64,000 nucleotides of DNA, taken from positions 1-64,000 of the forward strand of contig NZ_LZKQ01000331.1 in the NCBI RefSeq assembly GCF_001668675.1, given 5' to 3'. The position numbers and the translations under genes are program-made. The DNA is from Mycobacterium asiaticum (GTDB lineage Bacteria > Actinomycetota > Actinomycetes > Mycobacteriales > Mycobacteriaceae). The notes beneath the pieces were generated by a model. It saw nothing but the letters and a program-made list of their open reading frames with translations, did no database searches and was not told the DNA's origin. Position 1 is the stretch's first letter, and the number at the start of each line of letters is the position of its first letter. Positions 8,680-17,788 of this stretch are shown in pieces.

Positions 8680-9489
8680 ATGCAGGAGTTGTCGTGTGAA
8701 TCGTGCTGCCGGCGATCACGCCCGATCACCCGGCGTGACGTATTCCGGTATGCGGCGGCTATTTCTGCGCTGCCGGGGTTGTACGCAGCCACTTGCGGCG
8801 CCGCCGTCCCTGCGTCGGCTGCCGCCGCACCCAAGCTGATCGACTTCGCGGCGCGTCAAATCCCGGCGGAGCACATTCGGGCCGCCGGTTACCACGGTGT
8901 CATCAACTACGTCTCGCTGTCGCGGCCCGGTTCGTCGTTCGGCGCCAAGCCGATCACTCGGCCCTACGCCGAGCAACTGACCGCCGCTGGGCTGATGATC
9001 GTCAGCAACTACCAATACGGCAAGCCGGGTGGCAGTGCACCATCGGACTTCAAACGCGGGTTCGACGGCGGCGTCGCCGATGCTCGCACCGCCTGGAAGT
9101 TGCACACCGCCGCGGGCGGCGGTCAGAGTGCCCCGATCTTCTTCACCATCGACGAGGACATCAACCACGACACCTGGAAAAACGTGGCGCTGAAGTGGTT
9201 TCGCGGAATCAACTCGGTACTAGGGGTCCAGCGCACCGGCGTCTACGGCGGCATCGATGTGTGCAAGTGGGCGGCCGACGACGGCGTCATCGGGAACTCA
9301 CGCACCCCTGGCCGTCGGTGGGCCTGGCAGACCAAGGCCTGGTCCGAGGGACAGATCTACCCGGGCGCGGTGCTCTACCAACGGGTGGTGAGTACGGCGT
9401 CGAATCCAGGGCCGAAAGTTGGCGGAGAGGAAGTCGACGTCAACGACGTCCTTGCCGCGGATTGCGGGCAGTGGAATCTGCATCCTTGA
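8680..9489 (+). CDS. Tat-exported DUF1906 (glycoside hydrolase-like) protein
   Basis: This 269-residue protein has a twin-arginine signal (ITRRDVFRYAA) and a hydrophobic segment ending in an Ala-rich cleavage region. The mature domain has the DUF1906 pattern: LIDFAARQIP, GVINYVSLS, IVSNYQYG, FFTIDEDI, GVYGGIDV and a C-terminal EEVDVND. DUF1906 has a GH25-like TIM barrel, and the mycobacterial homologue Rv2525c is Tat-exported and linked to cell-wall biology. The acidic residues in FFTIDEDI occupy the expected catalytic strand. Substrate unknown. Confidence 0.82.
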   Translation: MQELSCESCCRRSRPITRRDVFRYAAAISALPGLYAATCGAAVPASAAAAPKLIDFAARQIPAEHIRAAGYHGVINYVSLSRPGSSFGAKPITRPYAEQLTAAGLMIVSNYQYGKPGGSAPSDFKRGFDGGVADARTAWKLHTAAGGGQSAPIFFTIDEDINHDTWKNVALKWFRGINSVLGVQRTGVYGGIDVCKWAADDGVIGNSRTPGRRWAWQTKAWSEGQIYPGAVLYQRVVSTASNPGPKVGGEEVDVNDVLAADCGQWNLHP

Positions 9490-9575
9490 GTCCAGCATCG
9501 AAGTCCAGCCATGGCTGGCGGCGGGTGATACCTGTTCTCTGTGACATTACGGCAGCGCGGCACTGAGGTAGCTGG

Positions 9576-9998
9576 TCAGCTGCGATACTGCTCTTCGTTG
9601 CGGCGGATCCGGTTCCAGCCGAGTGCCCAGATCCGCTCGAACTCTGCGGTCATGAAACACTCTTCGAAAGCCGTTGCCAGCGACCAGAATCCGTGCGCGG
9701 TGATGTACTCGAACCCCTCTACAACGGTGCCGCGGCCGGACTCGATCAGCTGCACCTCGCCCACACCGCGCCAGAACCCGCCGAAGACCCAGCGCACCAG
9801 CCGATCGGGCTGTGCCGCCACGTTTCGGGCCACGAGCGGAAACGGGAAACGTTTCAACGGAACGGCGTACCAACCATCGCCTTTGGTCTTGGTATCACCG
9901 GCCGCGCCATAAAGAGTGGCCCAGTCCGCCGGGGTAGCGAAGTACGGGAAAATTCGGTGCGCGGGAAGGTCAAACTCCTCGCGGAATTGCAGGTACAC
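9576..9998 (-). CDS. SRPBCC family protein
   Basis: The ~140-residue reading from GTG 9998 looks like an SRPBCC/START-like domain: an opening strand (VYLQFREEFDLPAHRIFPYFATPADWATLY, with family-type FDLPA), a GEVQLIESGRGTVVEGFEYI core and a C-terminal helix ending EQYRS. A longer reading to ATG 10091 has an N-terminus with no family pattern. The purine-rich AGAGAGAGG precedes GTG 9998. Function is not known. Confidence 0.55.
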   Translation of the reverse strand: MYLQFREEFDLPAHRIFPYFATPADWATLYGAAGDTKTKGDGWYAVPLKRFPFPLVARNVAAQPDRLVRWVFGGFWRGVGEVQLIESGRGTVVEGFEYITAHGFWSLATAFEECFMTAEFERIWALGWNRIRRNEEQYRS

Positions 9999-10271
9999 CG
10001 CGAGCCTCTCTCTAGTTTCGGCACCACTATTCGGGCAGTCGAGTCGGATGACCACGGCTGTGGACCATTGAACTCCTGCCGCCTCGGTCAAGAGACCCTG
10101 ATATCGCGGACAGCATCCACTTCCAACAGGAATACAAAACCCCGACCAAAGGCCGGGGAATCAGTGGTCAAATCCAAGTTTCATCACGCCGGCGCAGGCC
10201 GAGATGCCGGGTGCGCGACCTGTCGTTCTATGACGAGCGGGCGAGGAGCTCCCCCCGACTGTGCGCAGAAA

Positions 10272-11627
10272 TCACTCGAGCAATTCGCTCAAGGGTGTGA
10301 CGTGTCCGATTCGTCCTCCGGTCAGCATCGGTTCGATGAGCAAGAGCTGACGCATCACCCGGCGATGGAGAAGCACGATCAGTGCGGGATCCTGCTCAGG
10401 CGCTGCCGCCAGCACGGCACGCTCCAAGGCCTGATCGCCGGCCGCCCGGTCGGCGGGCCGTTCCCCGAGTAATTCCTCGAGGTCATCGAGATCCGCGGCG
10501 TCGATGGCGTGGCCGTATGTGGCGACCCGGTGGGCCAATTGGGCGACGGTCGAGGCGCACCGGCGCTGGTGTTCGGCGATGCCCGGCAGCACATCCAGCG
10601 ACTCGATCATGCCGGGCAGCCCGGCGATTGCCCCGGGATAGGAAGTCGGCATGGGGTCAGGAAGCGACACCGTCGACAGGGGGACGCCGGCCTGCTGCGC
10701 GATGGATTCGATCGTGTGCAGTGACAGAAGATGAAACCACTCGATGTACTGAACGATGTCGGTCAAGGGCAGGTCCAAGTGCAGGACTATCGCCACTCCC
10801 AGCGGGGTGCACAGCGCGAACTTGGCGGTGTGGAATTCGATCGCCGCACGGTCCAGGGGTACGCCTGAGCATTGCTCATAGCGGCGCAACAGGCGACCCA
10901 GGTCACCCATCGGTTCGGTCACGTTGCGCAATCGAAGGCCCGCGAGGTCATGGAAGACGTCACCTATATGGGCGAGCTCGACGTCGATCAACCCGGTGAT
11001 CCGGCCGTCGGCGTACATGAATTGGGCGGTGTCGCCCAGCACGAAACGCGGGGTGGTGCGATGCGACGGCACGTGGCGCCTCAGCCAGCCGATGGCGAAC
11101 TCAAGCAACGGCTCCGGGCGCTGCTTGAAGTCTCGATAGCGCGTCACGAATGTCTCGAGGTAGTCGAGTGCGACGGCTTCGGGGTCGGTTGGTATGGGCA
11201 GGCCTGCGGCGGCAAAGGCAGTCGGATCGATGCGGTGGGCGCTGACCAGCGCATCGATGTAATCGTCCATCACCGCGTCGATCTGCTGGGGTTCGATGTC
11301 GCTGCATGGACTGGCAGCGCCGGGCAGCCAGTCCATCACGACCGCTGACGCTTCGGGGATCTCCCCGTAGATGTGCGGAACCGCGATGCCGTGCGCTTTC
11401 ATCACGCGCAGCACGGCCGCCTCGGCTGAGACTGTCGCAAACCCGAAGCCTTCGCGATCGCCCCGGACATAGAGGCGTATTTCTTGATCGTCATGTGCCG
11501 CGGTCACGAACCACGCTGGCCGCCAACGTTGCTGGCGCTCGATGGTGCGGACGGGACCGATGTTTCCCGTGATCCAGGCTTCGATCACAGAGTCTTCGAC
11601 TGGGCCGGACACTGGGCAATGATACAT
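10272..11627 (-). CDS. Phosphotransferase (APH/choline kinase-like) family protein
   Basis: This 451-residue protein has an APH-type kinase fold: a nucleotide-binding N-lobe, the VVMDWLPG hinge, the catalytic loop FVLGDTAQFMY and the metal-binding IDVELAHIGD. The usual catalytic-loop pattern is HGD-x4-N; here His is replaced by Leu and the Asn position by Phe/Met, though the catalytic Asp remains. Mycobacterial genes of this type are often acyl-CoA-cluster kinases of unknown substrate. It is the last gene before the island; its start lies about 170 bp from the left att copy. Confidence 0.75.
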   Translation of the reverse strand: MYHCPVSGPVEDSVIEAWITGNIGPVRTIERQQRWRPAWFVTAAHDDQEIRLYVRGDREGFGFATVSAEAAVLRVMKAHGIAVPHIYGEIPEASAVVMDWLPGAASPCSDIEPQQIDAVMDDYIDALVSAHRIDPTAFAAAGLPIPTDPEAVALDYLETFVTRYRDFKQRPEPLLEFAIGWLRRHVPSHRTTPRFVLGDTAQFMYADGRITGLIDVELAHIGDVFHDLAGLRLRNVTEPMGDLGRLLRRYEQCSGVPLDRAAIEFHTAKFALCTPLGVAIVLHLDLPLTDIVQYIEWFHLLSLHTIESIAQQAGVPLSTVSLPDPMPTSYPGAIAGLPGMIESLDVLPGIAEHQRRCASTVAQLAHRVATYGHAIDAADLDDLEELLGERPADRAAGDQALERAVLAAAPEQDPALIVLLHRRVMRQLLLIEPMLTGGRIGHVTPLSELLE

Positions 11628-11800
11628 ATGCCGTATATCTGTATTGCGAATCGACGGCGATCAGACGCGGGGTGCCCGATTGGCTCCCGCGGGAAGTCAA
11701 CGAGGGATGAGCCCGAGCCAAGCGATGCCTTGACGAGGGTTACAAATGGTTGACACGGGATTCTTGAGGCCTGCTTAGGTCTCTGACCTGCGAAAATGAA

Positions 11801-11847
11801 GTGGAGCTAAGGGGACTCGAACCCCTGACCCCCACACTGCGAGTGTG
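11801..11847 (-). repeat. Island left attachment site: 3' half of tRNA-Ala
   Basis: Positions 11801-11840 are identical to 33765-33804. Then comes one mismatch (G at 11841 against C at 33805) and six more matching bases. The repeat covers the tRNA 3' end, T arm, variable loop and 3' anticodon stem up to anticodon position 35. The mismatch falls on wobble position 34. No 5' half of the tRNA is present, so this copy is not a functional tRNA. Confidence 0.9.
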
Positions 11848-11855
11848 ATCGGACA

Positions 11856-11921
11856 TGTTCGCTGATATCCGCGGAATGCACGTTATTACAGCTAGATAGC
11901 TCTTCATGCGATCAGCGAACA
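11856..11921. repeat. 11-bp inverted repeat beside left att site
   Basis: TGTTCGCTGAT (11856-11866) is repeated inverted as ATCAGCGAACA (11911-11921), 44 bp apart and just inside the att copy. It may be an integrase or excisionase binding element, or a stem-loop. Confidence 0.45.
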
Positions 11922-11948
11922 TTGCCGGATATAGGCGAATTCGTGCCT

Positions 11949-11971
11949 GGTTTGGGTACCGGTTTGGGTAC
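11949..11971 (+). repeat. Tandem GGTTTGGGTAC repeats, candidate integrase arm sites
   Basis: GGTTTGGGTACC (11949-11960) is followed directly by GGTTTGGGTAC (11961-11971). The same 12-mer occurs at the other island end (33701-33712) in the same orientation. Its presence at both ends, just inside the att repeats, fits arm-type integrase sites. Confidence 0.5.
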
Positions 11972-12306
11972 GAAACATGGTTGCTACCGACCCCCCAACA
12001 CGGCCAGCACACCGCAGCGCCCCTCGGCGCCCGGTGCGCCTGCAACTCGGAAAGCCCACGACCGAGCGCGCCGGCCTGTCGGTACTCGCGGTTATCGTGG
12101 CCCCCGGCCATCGGACGGGAGAGGACGGGCCGATGGGGAAGCGCCGAATGACGCGACTACTGGTCGGGCCGGAACTAGTCGTTACGCCCACACACCCGTC
12201 AATTCAAGGTCCACTCAGACTCGATCAGGGCAGTCCGTATCCAGTGCTGTGTTCGCCTCGGCGGGGTCTTGCGGCGAGATCCCTTCGCTAGAACTGCGGC
12301 CCATCA

Positions 12307-12376
12307 ATACGGACGTATCCGGACACATTGTATGATCAGCGTAGGCGGCATATTGCCCTAACCCGATAAATATCGG
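12307..12376. promoter_or_regulatory. Palindromes upstream of island P450 gene
   Basis: ATACG-GA-CGTAT (12307-12318) and CCGATA-AA-TATCGG (12363-12376) are perfect inverted repeats in the region before the P450-TetR pair. They are candidate operators for the TetR at 13718. Confidence 0.35.
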
Positions 12377-12471
12377 CAGTCATTGACCGTTGGGGGGTAA
12401 TGGTCATACGCTTTTAGAAAGTATGTCGGGGACGCCCGCAACGAGGGCCTAGTGGAAGTTGAGACATCGCG

Positions 12472-13725
12472 ATGAACGTGAACACTGCCGCGCCCAGCGT
12501 CTTCGAAGCTGGCCTCCCCACGTTCAGCTACGACTTCACCGCCACACCGCAGGACATCCTCGAAGACGTGCGAACTGCGCAATCGCGTGCGCCCATCGCC
12601 ATTGGCCCTCTCGGTCCGGAAATACTGTCCTACGGTCTGGCGCGGGATATGCTGCGCGACAGCAGATTCAGGCTGCCACCCGGCTTGTCCCTGGCAGCAC
12701 AGGGCGTCACCTCAGGCCCGCTGTACGACAAGCTGATGAGCAGCCTTCTGGGTCTCGATGGCCCGCCACATACTCGCTTACGCAAACTGGTGTCCAGGGC
12801 GTTCACTCCGCGCGCGACGTCACCTCTACAGGACACGATTCATGAGGTGGTGAACGCGCTGATCGATCAAGTAGTAGAGGTCGGTCGTTGCGACGTCGTG
12901 AACGATATCGCGCGGCCCTATCCCACCCCGATCATGTGTGCGCTGATCGGTGCGCCTCGGGAAGACTGGCATCTTTTCGCACAGTGGACCGACGAAATCT
13001 TCAAGGCTTTCAACATTCAGCCCGACGCCAACTTCGATGAAGCCGCGATCATGCGCTCGTGGAGCGAACTGGACGCCTACGTCGATGACATGGTCGCCGC
13101 ACGCCGCAGCCACCTGACTGATGATTTGCTGTCTGAGCTTATCCGCGCCGAAAACGAGGGCGACCGGCTCAATCTCGATGAACTGCGCATGTTGGTGGCT
13201 GGCTTCCTGATGGCGGGGACGGACACCACCCGACACCAACTGGCCGCTTCGGTGCAGGTGCTGTGCGAGCATCCGGATCAATGGGCGAAGCTGGGCAACC
13301 AGCCAGAGCTTGCGATGCAGGCGGTCGAGGAGACCATGCGGCACTCGCCGGCGGTCTGTGTCGCGGTGCGAGCCGCTACCGAGGATGCCGAATTTGGTGG
13401 GTACACGTTCCCGGCAGGGACCTTCGTTGTCGTGAATACCTTTGCAGCCAACCGTGATCCAGCGATTTATGAGAATGCAGATCGGTTCGACATCGCGCGT
13501 AAGGACGTGCCTGCGATTCTGACTTTCGGTGGTGGCGCGCACTACTGCCTAGGGGCGAACCTCGCACGCCGGGAATTGGCGGAAGCACTCACAATCCTCA
13601 CCCGACGTCTCACTGCACCCCACCGCATCGCTCCTGCGCCGTGGAAATCCCTGCTCGGTATGACCGGGCCGAAGACACTTGAGATTGAGTTCGACAGCGA
13701 AATGCTTGTGGCAGCGGATGCGTAG
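12472..13725 (+). CDS. Cytochrome P450 (island cargo)
   Basis: This 417-residue soluble bacterial P450 has the I-helix oxygen-activation motif AGTDTTR, the K-helix ExxR in EETMR, and the heme loop FGGGAHYCLGANLAR with the cysteine ligand. Length and motifs match class I actinobacterial P450s, which need ferredoxin and ferredoxin reductase; neither is adjacent. It is the first cargo gene inside the left att site. The downstream TetR gene starts within its last codons, so the two are probably translationally coupled. The substrate cannot be read from sequence; the island's other oxygenases suggest a terpenoid or steroid. Confidence 0.92.
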   Translation: MNVNTAAPSVFEAGLPTFSYDFTATPQDILEDVRTAQSRAPIAIGPLGPEILSYGLARDMLRDSRFRLPPGLSLAAQGVTSGPLYDKLMSSLLGLDGPPHTRLRKLVSRAFTPRATSPLQDTIHEVVNALIDQVVEVGRCDVVNDIARPYPTPIMCALIGAPREDWHLFAQWTDEIFKAFNIQPDANFDEAAIMRSWSELDAYVDDMVAARRSHLTDDLLSELIRAENEGDRLNLDELRMLVAGFLMAGTDTTRHQLAASVQVLCEHPDQWAKLGNQPELAMQAVEETMRHSPAVCVAVRAATEDAEFGGYTFPAGTFVVVNTFAANRDPAIYENADRFDIARKDVPAILTFGGGAHYCLGANLARRELAEALTILTRRLTAPHRIAPAPWKSLLGMTGPKTLEIEFDSEMLVAADA

Positions 13726-14392
13726 TCGCGGCTGGGCGGGTGTCACACCCGCCTCGGACGAGGAGGCAATCGCCCGCATTCTGGATGCGGTAGACGACGT
13801 GATCGCTGAACGAGGATCGGCGCTACGGCTTGCCGACGTCGCCCGAAGGCTCGGAGTCACTCGTCAGACGGTATACCGGTACTTTCCCAACGCCGACGCG
13901 CTGCTCATCGCCAGCGCGATGCGTGCGGTCAACGGTTTCATCGACCAAGTTGTGGACCACGTCAGCGGCCTCAATGACCCGGTCACTGCGATCGTCGAAA
14001 TAATTTCCTTCGCAGTCGAGAACCTCACCGGCGATCCACAGTTGGAGAGCTTGCTTACCCAGACCCCTGAGGGCGAAGCTGCCATCTCGCTCACCTCCGA
14101 CACAGCGATCATTTTCTGCTTGTCGGCCTTCCACCGCCTCGATGTCGATTGGAAGCTTCACGGCTTCGACACCACCGCGCTCAATGAGCTTGCCGAAATG
14201 ACCTTGCGCACAGTGCATTCTCTCCTGACCGATCCCGGGCAGCGGCAGCGCGACGGAATCGCACTACGCCGCTTTGTTGCGCGATGGCTCGGTCCAGCGA
14301 TCCTCTATCCACGCATGACGTCGTTGCCGGTCCACGAACGGCACGCATCATCGGACGAGCACATCGAGCCGGACAGGTGCGCTGAATCGTGA
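13718..14392 (+). CDS. TetR family transcriptional regulator (island)
   Basis: From ATG 13718, which overlaps the P450 stop by 8 bp, the protein has ~224 residues. A TetR DNA-binding domain is clear (LADVARRLGVTRQTVYRYF). The remainder is helical with no recognisable ligand motif. Overlap with the P450 gene suggests that it regulates its own operon; palindromes at 12307-12376 are candidate targets. An in-frame start 39 bp earlier lies wholly inside the P450 gene and seems less likely. Confidence 0.83.
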   Translation: MRSRGWAGVTPASDEEAIARILDAVDDVIAERGSALRLADVARRLGVTRQTVYRYFPNADALLIASAMRAVNGFIDQVVDHVSGLNDPVTAIVEIISFAVENLTGDPQLESLLTQTPEGEAAISLTSDTAIIFCLSAFHRLDVDWKLHGFDTTALNELAEMTLRTVHSLLTDPGQRQRDGIALRRFVARWLGPAILYPRMTSLPVHERHASSDEHIEPDRCAES

Positions 14393-14491
14393 ACTTCGGA
14401 CGAGAGGCCGCCGACGGTGCGACTACCTGACGGACAGGCTTGCAATTACCCTGCAAGGGCGAGCGATTATCGTTCGTCAAGGGCATCGAGC

Positions 14492-15301
14492 GTGTCGGGG
14501 AAGGTTGCGTTCGTTACCGGCGGGGCGTCCGGCATTGGCGCCGCGTTGGCGACCAAGTTGGTCGATGGGGGCGCCGAGGTCTGGATCGCCGATCGTCAGG
14601 TCGACTCGGCGCAGGACCTGGCGCAACGCCTCAACAGGGGTGGCACAAAGGCGCACGCGATTGAGCTGGATGTGCGCAGCTACCCATCGTTCGAGCGTGC
14701 CGTCGCCGAGGCGGTAGGGCAGTCCGGGCGGATCGACTACCTGTTTAACAACGCAGGCATTTTGGTCGACCGTGAGGTCGACTCGTACACGCTCGATGAC
14801 TGGAACGACGTGTTCGATGTGAACTTGCGCGGTGTGGTGCACGGCATCCAGGCGGTCTATCCGATCATGATCGGGCAGCACTCCGGCCACATCGTGAACA
14901 CAGCCTCGATCGCCGGTCTCGCCACCGGCGCAGCGCCGGCCAGCTACACCGCCACCAAGCACGCCGTTGTCGGGATCTCCAAGTCGTTGCGCATCGAGGC
15001 CGAGCGCCACGGCGTGCAGGTTTCGGTGCTTTGTCCTGGCATGGTCTCGACTCCGATGGTGCTAACGGAGAGACATCGGGGGATGGCACCAGGACCAATA
15101 GAACGCTTTCTAGAAACTTCAAAACCCGAACGGTTCGCCGAGCGCGCCCGCCGTGCCGTGTTGCGGGGAGACGCAATCATTGTGTTGCCGACGTGGTGGA
15201 AGGCATTCTGGTACCTGGAGCGGTTCTCGCCCGCGTTGTCGATGCTCGTCGCAAAAGCCATGCTTAAGCAAAAACGTCGGATGCAGTCCACCGCCGCCTG
15301 A
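14492..15301 (+). CDS. SDR family oxidoreductase (island cargo)
   Basis: This is a classical SDR of ~269 residues. It has TGGASGIG for cofactor binding, NNAGI (FNNAGIL), the catalytic serine region NTASIAG, YTATKHA with the YxxxK dyad, and PGMVSTPM. The start is uncertain: GTG 14492 places the Rossmann strand at the N-terminus, while an earlier in-frame GTG at 14417 adds 25 residues without family pattern. The C-terminal WWKAFWYLERFSP extension is amphipathic or membrane-associating. It follows the TetR gene on the same strand and probably acts with the P450 on hydroxyl or keto groups. Confidence 0.82.
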   Translation: MSGKVAFVTGGASGIGAALATKLVDGGAEVWIADRQVDSAQDLAQRLNRGGTKAHAIELDVRSYPSFERAVAEAVGQSGRIDYLFNNAGILVDREVDSYTLDDWNDVFDVNLRGVVHGIQAVYPIMIGQHSGHIVNTASIAGLATGAAPASYTATKHAVVGISKSLRIEAERHGVQVSVLCPGMVSTPMVLTERHRGMAPGPIERFLETSKPERFAERARRAVLRGDAIIVLPTWWKAFWYLERFSPALSMLVAKAMLKQKRRMQSTAA

Positions 15302-15569
15302 TCTGCTGTCTTATGGCTAGGCACACCGGGTTCTAAAACTCGCGTGGGCGGCTTGCGGGGCGGTGGAAACCGGCTGTTGGCAGGCCGGCTCAAATGTCAG
15401 CGAGTGCCGTAATGATCCTTGCGGCGGGTTGCCGATGCCCAGGTCAGGGTAGAAGGGTCATCGACGTTTCAGATCGACGCACCGTTGGCAACTCGAACAC
15501 GGATTGTTCATAGTTGTGCTCAGTCGGGTACTGGTTCATTTCGAGCTTGGTTGTGAACGAGGGGGTTCC

Positions 15570-15965
15570 ATGCGGGTGCCAAGGGCCGTCGCAAACTTCA
15601 ATAGTCGAGTCACCAATCCAGCGGCTCGGTCGATCACGCCGTGGCTTCCAGGGCAAGGGACGCTCGAACATGTCGGACGCAAATCTGGCAAGCCTTACCG
15701 AACGCCGCTGTTGACTTTTCCCACCCGCGACGGCTACGTCGTTCTCATCGGGTACGGGCTGAAATCGGACTGGTTAAAAAATGTATTTGCCGGTGGACGG
15801 GCGGTGCTGCACAAGCGCGGCAAGAGTATCGCGCTAGCCAATCCCCGCCTTCTGAGTAAGGCTGAGGCCGCAAAGCTCGTTACAGGGCCATCTGGTGTGT
15901 TCTACCGCCTGTTTCCGTACAACGAAGCGGCGCTGGTGTTGACCAAAGTCAATTCCAAGCAGTGA
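15570..15965 (+). CDS. Deazaflavin (F420)-dependent nitroreductase family protein (DUF385)
   Basis: This 131-residue protein has the Ddn/DUF385 pattern: LEHVGRKSGKPYRTPLL near residue 35, GYVVLIGYG, and DWLKNVFAGG where family members have W-NL-A-P. ATG 15570 follows a strong AACGAGGGGG purine tract. The family binds F420 and reduces enones, quinones or nitro compounds in actinobacteria. A 268-bp gap with no gene separates it from the SDR, so it may have its own promoter. Confidence 0.72.
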   Translation: MRVPRAVANFNSRVTNPAARSITPWLPGQGTLEHVGRKSGKPYRTPLLTFPTRDGYVVLIGYGLKSDWLKNVFAGGRAVLHKRGKSIALANPRLLSKAEAAKLVTGPSGVFYRLFPYNEAALVLTKVNSKQ

Positions 15966-16067
15966 CTTTGGGCAGTGGAACGAAGAAATTGACATTGGGT
16001 CGCCCGGAGCAGTCGACCGTCGATGTCGCGAGTTGCGGTGGTCACGACAGAGTTTTGATTCACTTTG

Positions 16068-16406
16068 CTAGCAAGGGAGGCCAGCCCGCACGTCCGACTC
16101 TTGGTCGAGGCCGAATACCTGCACTGCGGCTGACTTCCCCTTCAGGACATGGAATCCCCGGTCGATCAGTCCGGGCGGTGGAGACGCCAGCGCGTCGACG
16201 CACTCCTGCGTGAGGAGGATTGCGTCGCCTGTGGTTTTAGTGAGTTGCTCGACGCGGGCTGCCACGTTGACGGTGTCACCGATGAGGGTGAACTCCAACT
16301 TGCCCCCGCCGCCAATGGTTCCGGCAATCACCACCCCGGTGTTGATCCCGATGCCGATGCGAAGCTCTCCACCGAATCGCTCGGTAATAAGGCGGTGAAT
16401 CATCAC
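16068..16406 (-). pseudogene. Class III adenylate/guanylate cyclase fragment
   Basis: The 112 residues are the C-terminal half of a class III cyclase catalytic domain: [24 protein letters not shown] with the Asn/Arg transition-state residues, and [11 protein letters not shown]. The N-terminal half with the first metal-binding Asp is missing, and a stop codon lies in frame a few codons upstream. It is therefore a decayed remnant. It is not a copy of the larger cyclase at 24630-27152, whose sequence differs. Confidence 0.7.
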
Positions 16407-16488
16407 TGCAGCAGTCTTGTCGGATTATTAACAAAGACACCATGCAAAACGTGCTCTGCGGACGACTCGGTTTCGATAGTCCTCGCAT

Positions 16489-17694
16489 CTACCCGAGAGG
16501 CATGGCGATGGGCGAGGTTGGGGTGTACACCACTGGCATCGTTTCAAGTCCGACGACCGTATTAGATGGGCGCAGCGCAAGGTCGGCGCCATCGGCAAGC
16601 CGAAGATCGGGGAGCCTATGCAGAACGCGGTCGATCATTGCCGAAATTTCGGCCCGCGCTAGCTGATTGCCCAGACAGAAGTGCGGCCCGAATCCGAATG
16701 TCAGGTGGTTATTGGGACGACGGTCAATCCGAAAACAGTCGGGGTCGCCGAAGACGGTTTCGTCGAAGTTGGCCGATTCGAAAAGCAGGACGACCTTTTC
16801 CCCGCGCTGCAGTTTTGTTCCGTGCACCTCGGTGTCGGCGGTAACGGTTCGGCACATGTTCTTGGCCGGTGAGGTCCAGCGCAGCATTTCCTCGATCGCG
16901 GTGGCGAGAAGTCCCGGGTCGTTCTGCAGCGCCTGCCACTGGTGGGGGTTGCGGACAAGTTCAACGGTGCCTCCGCTGAGTGTGTGGCGGGTTGTTTCGT
17001 CACCGCCTAACAGGATGAGCAAGGTTTCCATGACGATTTCGTCGTCCTTGAGGTGCTGACCGTCGATTTCGGCGTAGACCAGGTTGGTGATGAGGTCATC
17101 GCCAGGCTCGCGGCGACGTTGGGCAATCGCTTCCGTGCAGAAGTCCGTAAAGGACTGGAAATCCTCCATCGTCGCGTCGAGTGCGGGTTCGTCCAGATGA
17201 GAGCCGATGGCCATGAAGTTGTCCGACCAGCGCAGGAGCATGTCGCGGTCACTTGGCAGGATCCCGAGCATGTCGCCGATCACGATCATCGGTAGCGGGG
17301 CTGCAATGTCGGCCACGAAGTCGCAGTGGCCACGCTCGCACACCGCATCGATGAGTCCGTCGCAAATGTCTTCGATCGATTGCTTAAGCGTGTGCACACT
17401 CCGGCGGCTGAAGGCTGTTTTGACCAGCTTGCGTCGGAGCAAGTGTTCCGGATCGTCCATATCGATCAGGAACGGCATCGGTGGATAGTCGGGACGAACG
17501 CCGCCAGCGTTGGAAAATAGTTGCGGATCGTGCTCGGCATCGAGTATCGCCCGGTAAGTCGACAGGGCTGCCATGCCGTTGCGATCTCGGAAGACCGGCT
17601 GATTATGCCGCAGCCACCGATACACTTCGCGAGCGTCCGGGCTGGCGTAAAAAGTGCCGTCCGCTAGATCAATCTCCGGGATGGTGGTGGTCAT
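16489..17694 (-). CDS. Cytochrome P450, CYP142-like steroid C26-monooxygenase
   Basis: This ~401-residue P450 has the I-helix GGDETTR, K-helix EEMLR and heme loop FGFGPHFCLGNQLAR. Several stretches match what I know of mycobacterial CYP142: FYASP, FRDRNG, LFSNAGG, MDDPEHLLRRKLV, LPMIVIGDMLG, VMETLLIL and FESANFDE. CYP142 oxidises the C26/C27 side-chain methyl of cholesterol or cholest-4-en-3-one. The subfamily call is from memory of family sequences. ATG 17694 is preferred to an ATG two codons earlier. It lies downstream of the Baeyer-Villiger monooxygenase on the same strand (94-bp gap). Confidence 0.85.
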   Translation of the reverse strand: MTTTIPEIDLADGTFYASPDAREVYRWLRHNQPVFRDRNGMAALSTYRAILDAEHDPQLFSNAGGVRPDYPPMPFLIDMDDPEHLLRRKLVKTAFSRRSVHTLKQSIEDICDGLIDAVCERGHCDFVADIAAPLPMIVIGDMLGILPSDRDMLLRWSDNFMAIGSHLDEPALDATMEDFQSFTDFCTEAIAQRRREPGDDLITNLVYAEIDGQHLKDDEIVMETLLILLGGDETTRHTLSGGTVELVRNPHQWQALQNDPGLLATAIEEMLRWTSPAKNMCRTVTADTEVHGTKLQRGEKVVLLFESANFDETVFGDPDCFRIDRRPNNHLTFGFGPHFCLGNQLARAEISAMIDRVLHRLPDLRLADGADLALRPSNTVVGLETMPVVYTPTSPIAMPLG

Positions 17695-17788
17695 GCACAC
17701 CTCCGATTAGTTTTCAGGCTGATCGATTTGGACGTGGCGGTGCAGAAAGCGCTTGCCAGCCACCCGTTCCTCCTCTGCCCGGCACCTT

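Larger units (their letters stand above)
11628..12471. other. Non-coding left end of island
   Basis: I find no convincing gene here. It holds the partial tRNA copy (11801-11847), an inverted repeat (11856-11921), tandem GGTTTGGGTAC repeats (11949-11971) and two palindromes before the P450 gene. The remaining stretch, about 11,975-12,300, shows nothing I can name. Confidence 0.5.

Noticed and set aside
11801-11847. Second tRNA-Ala gene
   Set aside because: Only the 3' half is present; no acceptor 5' strand or D arm follows, so it is an att copy.
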